64,000 nucleotides of DNA from assembly GCF_002874535.1 (NCBI RefSeq), contig NZ_CP025025.1, forward strand, positions 2,589,526 to 2,653,525. Direction: 5' to 3'. This stretch comes from Mesobacillus jeotgali (lineage in GTDB: Bacteria; Bacillota; Bacilli; Bacillales; Cytobacillaceae). The notes beneath the pieces are model-generated. The model was not told the DNA's origin. It did no database searches and saw only the letters and a program-made list of their open reading frames with translations. Shown here in pieces: positions 60,562 through 64,000 of the stretch. Within the stretch, counting starts at the first letter, position 1, and each line of letters starts with the position of its first letter. Position numbers and translations under genes: made by a program.

Positions 60562-62022
60562 ATGGTTAAAGAATATAAAGGGCATAAATTTAAAAGTGGT
60601 AAATTTGTTACTCCATTTAATGAGCTATTAACACAATTAGGTAAAGAGGAACAATGGTATTTAGGAAGATTACCTGAGTATATGTGGTTAGCTTTAATTT
60701 TTCATTCTCATCCTCGAGAAAAAGCAATAATTTTAACTCAAGATATCTTACAAGAATTAAATAAAATTTCACCTGATACAATTATACAACCTAAAGTTTC
60801 ATATATTCTTCAATTAAGTGAAGAAAAACAACAAGATTTCTATAAATTCTTATTAAGTAAAATAGATAAAAGCGTTTTAAGTCCTCTGACCATAATTATT
60901 ACTTATTCAATTAGCCGCCCTTTTTCAAAATACTTTTCAATTAAGGATGAAAGTATAGAGGAAAAAATAAGTAAATTAGAATATATATTACAAACGTTTT
61001 CAAGTCAACATTCAGAACAGACAACGGACATTAGATATCTAGTTTTCTATTTTATTCAATTAAAAAATAAAATAGTTATGTCCCAGGATCAAAGTAAATT
61101 AATCAATCAATATCCAAATTTAACTCACGATAATCATTTAATGGCAATGATTAGACCGATGGTAAGAAACTTAGAAATGATGTCTTCAAACTTTGAGGAA
61201 AATCCTAATATTACATATCTAGAACTATTTTGGGAGAGGATGAGTGAATTGACGGATTGTGAATTATTTACTGTTCAATTTGAAATAGAAGACGCTTTAG
61301 ATAAAAAAACAGCTTTAGAAAATTGTAATAAAGAGCTTAAATACTTCACCGACCTTTTTCATACAGTTTCTCCCCTAGATCAAAAAATGTTGGTCTTATT
61401 AGGGTTAACAACATTTTCCTATAAACGCTTTTTAGAATTAGTTGAGCATGATCTTTATAATACAATCACTGGTCGAAGTATTATTAGATCCCTAATTGAG
61501 AATTATATAATGATGAAATATTTGATCTTAAGGGAGTCAGAGAAGCCGAATATATGGGAAGAATATCAATATTATGGTTTAGGTCAATTCAAGCTTATTA
61601 CTGAGAGATATGAGGATACTGGAGATATATTTCCAAATAGTCACGTTGAATATAAATATCTAAGTTTACTTGTGGAAGAATACAAAATGAGAGATTTTGT
61701 TGATATGGATTTGAATTATTTTGATCGTCATAATATAAAAACTAAAGCTGAAATGGTTGGTGAATCAAATCTATATAAACATTTATATGATTACGATTCT
61801 ATTTATGAACATGGCTTATGGGGAGCTATTAGAGAGAGTAGTTTATTAAAATGTAATACAGCTAGTCATCAGTTTCATTGCGTTCCAGATATAGAAAATC
61901 AGCAGCAACTTAAAAGTGTATGGCATGATTGTCGACTACTAATGCAAGAAACACTAAATATATTAAAGAAACTATACGGTTACCCATCTCATCTAGAGGT
62001 GAAAATAAATGACAAAAACTAA
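60562..62022 (+). CDS. Probable DUF5677 protein, first gene of an AT-rich two-gene cassette
   Basis: A 486-aa helical protein without signal peptide or clear membrane helices. The C-terminal ~200 residues (TITGRSIIRSLIENYIMMKYLILRE; YEHGLWGAIRESSLLKC) fit DUF5677, a HEPN-like helical family sometimes found near defence genes; I could not verify this. The N-terminal ~280 residues are unrecognised. GGAGG lies 7 nt before the ATG at 60562. Codon use is strongly AT-biased (ATA, TTA, AGA), unlike neighbours. It overlaps the next gene by 14 nt, so the two are coupled. Confidence 0.82.
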   Translation: MVKEYKGHKFKSGKFVTPFNELLTQLGKEEQWYLGRLPEYMWLALIFHSHPREKAIILTQDILQELNKISPDTIIQPKVSYILQLSEEKQQDFYKFLLSKIDKSVLSPLTIIITYSISRPFSKYFSIKDESIEEKISKLEYILQTFSSQHSEQTTDIRYLVFYFIQLKNKIVMSQDQSKLINQYPNLTHDNHLMAMIRPMVRNLEMMSSNFEENPNITYLELFWERMSELTDCELFTVQFEIEDALDKKTALENCNKELKYFTDLFHTVSPLDQKMLVLLGLTTFSYKRFLELVEHDLYNTITGRSIIRSLIENYIMMKYLILRESEKPNIWEEYQYYGLGQFKLITERYEDTGDIFPNSHVEYKYLSLLVEEYKMRDFVDMDLNYFDRHNIKTKAEMVGESNLYKHLYDYDSIYEHGLWGAIRESSLLKCNTASHQFHCVPDIENQQQLKSVWHDCRLLMQETLNILKKLYGYPSHLEVKINDKN

Positions 62023-63097
62023 ATTTCAAGAAGAACTTATACATATTCAAAATGAATATAAAACTTTATTAAAAAGGGGACTAAATGAATGGGAAGACGA
62101 ATATTTTGTTGAATTTATTGAAGAAGTAAATCTCTTTTGGAAACAAAATGAGCCTGTATTGTTAAATATCTATAATTATGAATTTCCTCAAATAGATACA
62201 GTTTTCCTTACAGCAGTTACAAAGATTGACCTAGAATATATGCAGCATTATTCAATGAAAATAACTGGAAGTATTTGTTTGATAGACGACCCCTTAATTA
62301 GTTATTTAAATCTTTTGAACCGAGAAATACCTAAAAGTATGAGAGAAAAACTTGCATCCGTTGCCCAGGCTAATATAAATGAATCTTTAAGGCTAATTGA
62401 TAATTGCCCTAATGACTTTTTTATTTTACCTATTCGAACAATAATACCAATTGATATAATTACGAAAGCTTCAAAGCAATTTTTTGTATCACTTTTTAAT
62501 AATATATCGGATACTGAAGATTACTTTAAAAAGATTAAAACTTTCAATGATATTGAACAGAATTTAAAAGATGTAGTAAAGACATGGGTATTATTTGGTT
62601 GGAATGATAATGGGTATCGCAATGGCAGTTTAAAAGAGAGATTTGATGATTTTGTGAAGGCAGAATATATAGGTAACAAAAATAGTACAGCTGGTGAAAT
62701 ATTTTTCGTTTCACAGATAGGGTATATATCACAATCAATGAATATTTTATTTACTATGATGGAACTTAATTTTGTCCCTTATGTACGTGGAATTGTGCCT
62801 TTTAGATATCTAACAATTCTATATACCAGTCTCAAAGAAAGTTTGAATTTAAACTTAGATATTCAAATGGTCCGAACTAGTATTAGCTACTTTTTTGAGA
62901 GAGTCTTTGATTATAATTTAGTTTCAGAAATTTCCTACAACGAATATATAAAAAAGATAAATGGTTTAAGTTTGTACAAATATGTTGAGGATGCTTTATC
63001 ACTCATTAACAAAGAGTTGGATGAAATAAGTCTTAGACAGATAAATTTAACAGTCGAACAGTTTTATAAAAATGAATTTTTAGTATGTTTAAAATAG
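62009..63097 (+). CDS. Unrecognised protein, second gene of the cassette
   Basis: A 362-aa, largely helical, soluble protein. No catalytic motif stands out; segments such as WVLFGWNDNGYRNGSLKERF and FVPYVRGIVPFRYLTILY are the most distinctive. It shares the AT-rich composition of its partner. GAGGTG lies 8 nt before the ATG, inside the first gene. A strong terminator follows. I make no functional claim; co-action with the partner is inferred from the overlap. Confidence 0.8.
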   Translation: MTKTKFQEELIHIQNEYKTLLKRGLNEWEDEYFVEFIEEVNLFWKQNEPVLLNIYNYEFPQIDTVFLTAVTKIDLEYMQHYSMKITGSICLIDDPLISYLNLLNREIPKSMREKLASVAQANINESLRLIDNCPNDFFILPIRTIIPIDIITKASKQFFVSLFNNISDTEDYFKKIKTFNDIEQNLKDVVKTWVLFGWNDNGYRNGSLKERFDDFVKAEYIGNKNSTAGEIFFVSQIGYISQSMNILFTMMELNFVPYVRGIVPFRYLTILYTSLKESLNLNLDIQMVRTSISYFFERVFDYNLVSEISYNEYIKKINGLSLYKYVEDALSLINKELDEISLRQINLTVEQFYKNEFLVCLK

Positions 63098-63127
63098 CCG
63101 TTAATCATATTTTCGGCTATTTTTTTA
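63091..63127 (+). terminator. Terminator of the two-gene cassette
   Basis: AAAATAGCCG and CGGCTATTTT pair around a 13-nt loop, followed by T7. Nothing but presumed promoter or scar sequence is seen from here to 63300. Confidence 0.9.
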
Positions 63128-63301
63128 TGATTAATTATTTACCGTAATACTTCTCCTTATGATCCTTAACGATAGGTTGCGTTAGCATAGATATAATTGT
63201 TGGTAGTAATAATCTACTACGCATTAAGCAAATAAAGATTTCCTTATTCCACATTATTCTTTTATTTATATATTAACCAAGATAGATTTTATCACATGAC
63301 A

Positions 63302-63323
63302 AAGGCACCCATCGCTGAGTGCC
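63302..63323 (-). terminator. Possible terminator after yokU copy 2
   Basis: AGGCAC and GTGCCT pair, with a weak T tract on the minus strand (TTTGTC). Confidence 0.45.
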
Positions 63324-63342
63324 TAATAATTATAAAGTTATT

Positions 63343-63624
63343 CTAAGAAGAAAAATCAAAATAATTTCTCTTCAACAATCTAGGTAGTTCCGTTAATTCC
63401 TTAAAACTTATCGTATTGCTGATTATCCTTGTATCCACTAAAAACAATTGATCTTCAATTTCCTTTGTTACGTTTTCAGTCTGGTACACCATGTCACATT
63501 CTCTACAATTAACGGCAGGTGTTGATGTAATCTCAATCGCCCTCGAACTATCAGGCAACTCCCAATAAACCGTTCCTTCCCCGTTGATTGCTTTTCCGCC
63601 GCACCATTCACAGTTTATATCCAT
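63343..63624 (-). CDS. yokU: YokU-like zinc-finger protein (copy 2, island side)
   Basis: A 93-aa protein starting MDINCEWCGGKAING with CRECDMVYQTE and the same C-terminus PRLLKRNYFDFSS as copy 1. Zinc ligands are conserved. GGGAG lies 7 nt before the ATG at 63622-63624; a GTG at 63630 is the alternative. It lies 36 nt after kamA. Divergence from copy 1 (about 40%) is far too great for a recent local duplication. Confidence 0.87.
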   Translation of the reverse strand: MDINCEWCGGKAINGEGTVYWELPDSSRAIEITSTPAVNCRECDMVYQTENVTKEIEDQLFLVDTRIISNTISFKELTELPRLLKRNYFDFSS

Positions 63625-63660
63625 ATTCACACTCCCTATTCACTGGCTTTTGAGCTTTCC

Positions 63661-64000
63661 TTAAGGAACTTCCTGGCTATCCACTGATTTGTTTTGTTGT
63701 GCCAGAAATTTCTTTTCCTTCAGCTCATCGCGCTTCTCACGTTTATCTTTTAAAGAAGAATGTGTTGAATCCTCTTGATATTTCTTTCTACGATTTAAAC
63801 GGTTAAGGTCTTCTGGGATAAGGTTGAATTTACTTTCGTTCATAACTGCAGCTATACCTACATTAGATTTATACTTATCATAATCATTGTAGATTCCATT
63901 GAAATAGTCATCCGCTCGGCCGGGTACGTAATTCTCCGGTTCAGGATATGACGTAATCACTCGTTCAAAATTTCGCAGCACCACTTTTTCTGTACTTTGT
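63661..64000 (-). CDS. kamA: Lysine 2,3-aminomutase, C-terminal part (runs off right edge)
   Basis: The visible 113 codons (QSTEKVVLRNFERVITSYPEPENYVPGR... to LAQQNKSVDSQEVP) are the KamA C-terminus and the frame is open to the edge. KamA is a radical-SAM, PLP-dependent enzyme converting L-lysine to L-beta-lysine; the catalytic domain lies outside the window. About 70% identical by eye to the 59331-59771 remnant. Confidence 0.88.
   Translation of the reverse strand, partial: QSTEKVVLRNFERVITSYPEPENYVPGRADDYFNGIYNDYDKYKSNVGIAAVMNESKFNLIPEDLNRLNRRKKYQEDSTHSSLKDKREKRDELKEKKFLAQQNKSVDSQEVP

Overview
The window looks like chromosomal DNA from a member of the Bacillaceae (Bacillus sensu lato; a Mesobacillus/Cytobacillus/Neobacillus-like genome is my guess, not proven). 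Reasons: strong GGAGG ribosome binding sites, moderate-to-low GC, T-box control of the trp operon, a two-domain LigD beside Ku, sporulation-type genes (spo0M), and a block (ldcB-deoD-...-yozD-yodN-yozE-yokU-kamA) matching the known Bacillus subtilis yod/yoz gene order.

Layout. 1-2.3 kb: partial mnmH, a hypothetical gene, a methyltransferase. 2.3-9.3 kb: complete trpEGDCFBA operon (minus strand) behind two tandem Trp T-boxes. 9.3-13.5 kb: MOSC protein, MFS exporter, alpha/beta hydrolase, a 29-aa holin-like toxin with a probable antisense RNA and a LexA-like box, DUF2935 protein. 13.6-17.3 kb: fruR-fruK-fruA fructose PTS operon. 17.3-20.2 kb: two LysE exporters around tRNA-Leu(CAG) and a YdjO-like protein, then nine exact-period 52-bp repeats. 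20.4-25.2 kb: small proteins, a phosphoesterase, a frameshifted sulfite-oxidase gene, an epimerase. 25.3-29.2 kb: Ku and LigD (non-homologous end joining) and dapF. 29.2-39.7 kb: a second 52-bp repeat array, a Cys-rich copper-storage-like protein, subtilisin-like protease, a YxlEFG-like ABC transporter operon, amidohydrolase, an acetyltransferase gene preceded by a tRNA-like leader, a degenerate SDR, a CAP-domain protein. 40-45.8 kb: an operon for a beta-propeller lipoprotein, a two-component system and a YtkA/FixH-like lipoprotein; a CstR-controlled rhodanese cluster with two operators. 46-53.2 kb: small genes, a COG0523 GTPase, CtpB, CopZ/CopA with a palindromic operator. 53.3-59.8 kb: the yod/yoz block.

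59.3-64 kb is the most unusual region. A native kamA is broken: only its 3' end plus yokU remain on the left. About 3.6 kb further right, diverged second copies of yokU and the kamA 3' end appear. Between them lie a YfbU remnant and a very AT-rich, tightly coupled two-gene cassette (a probable DUF5677 protein and an unrecognised partner). The simplest reading is an island inserted inside kamA that supplied a replacement 3' end; the two-gene cassette is the best candidate for an undescribed, possibly defensive, system.

How it fits together: much of the region concerns amino acid supply (trp, dapF, LysE exporters), copper and reactive sulfur handling (copZA, Csp-like protein, YtkA-like protein, CstR/rhodaneses), envelope and spore biology (CtpB, LdcB, CAP protein, Spo0M), and DNA repair. 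Family assignments come from reading motifs by eye; no database search was possible.
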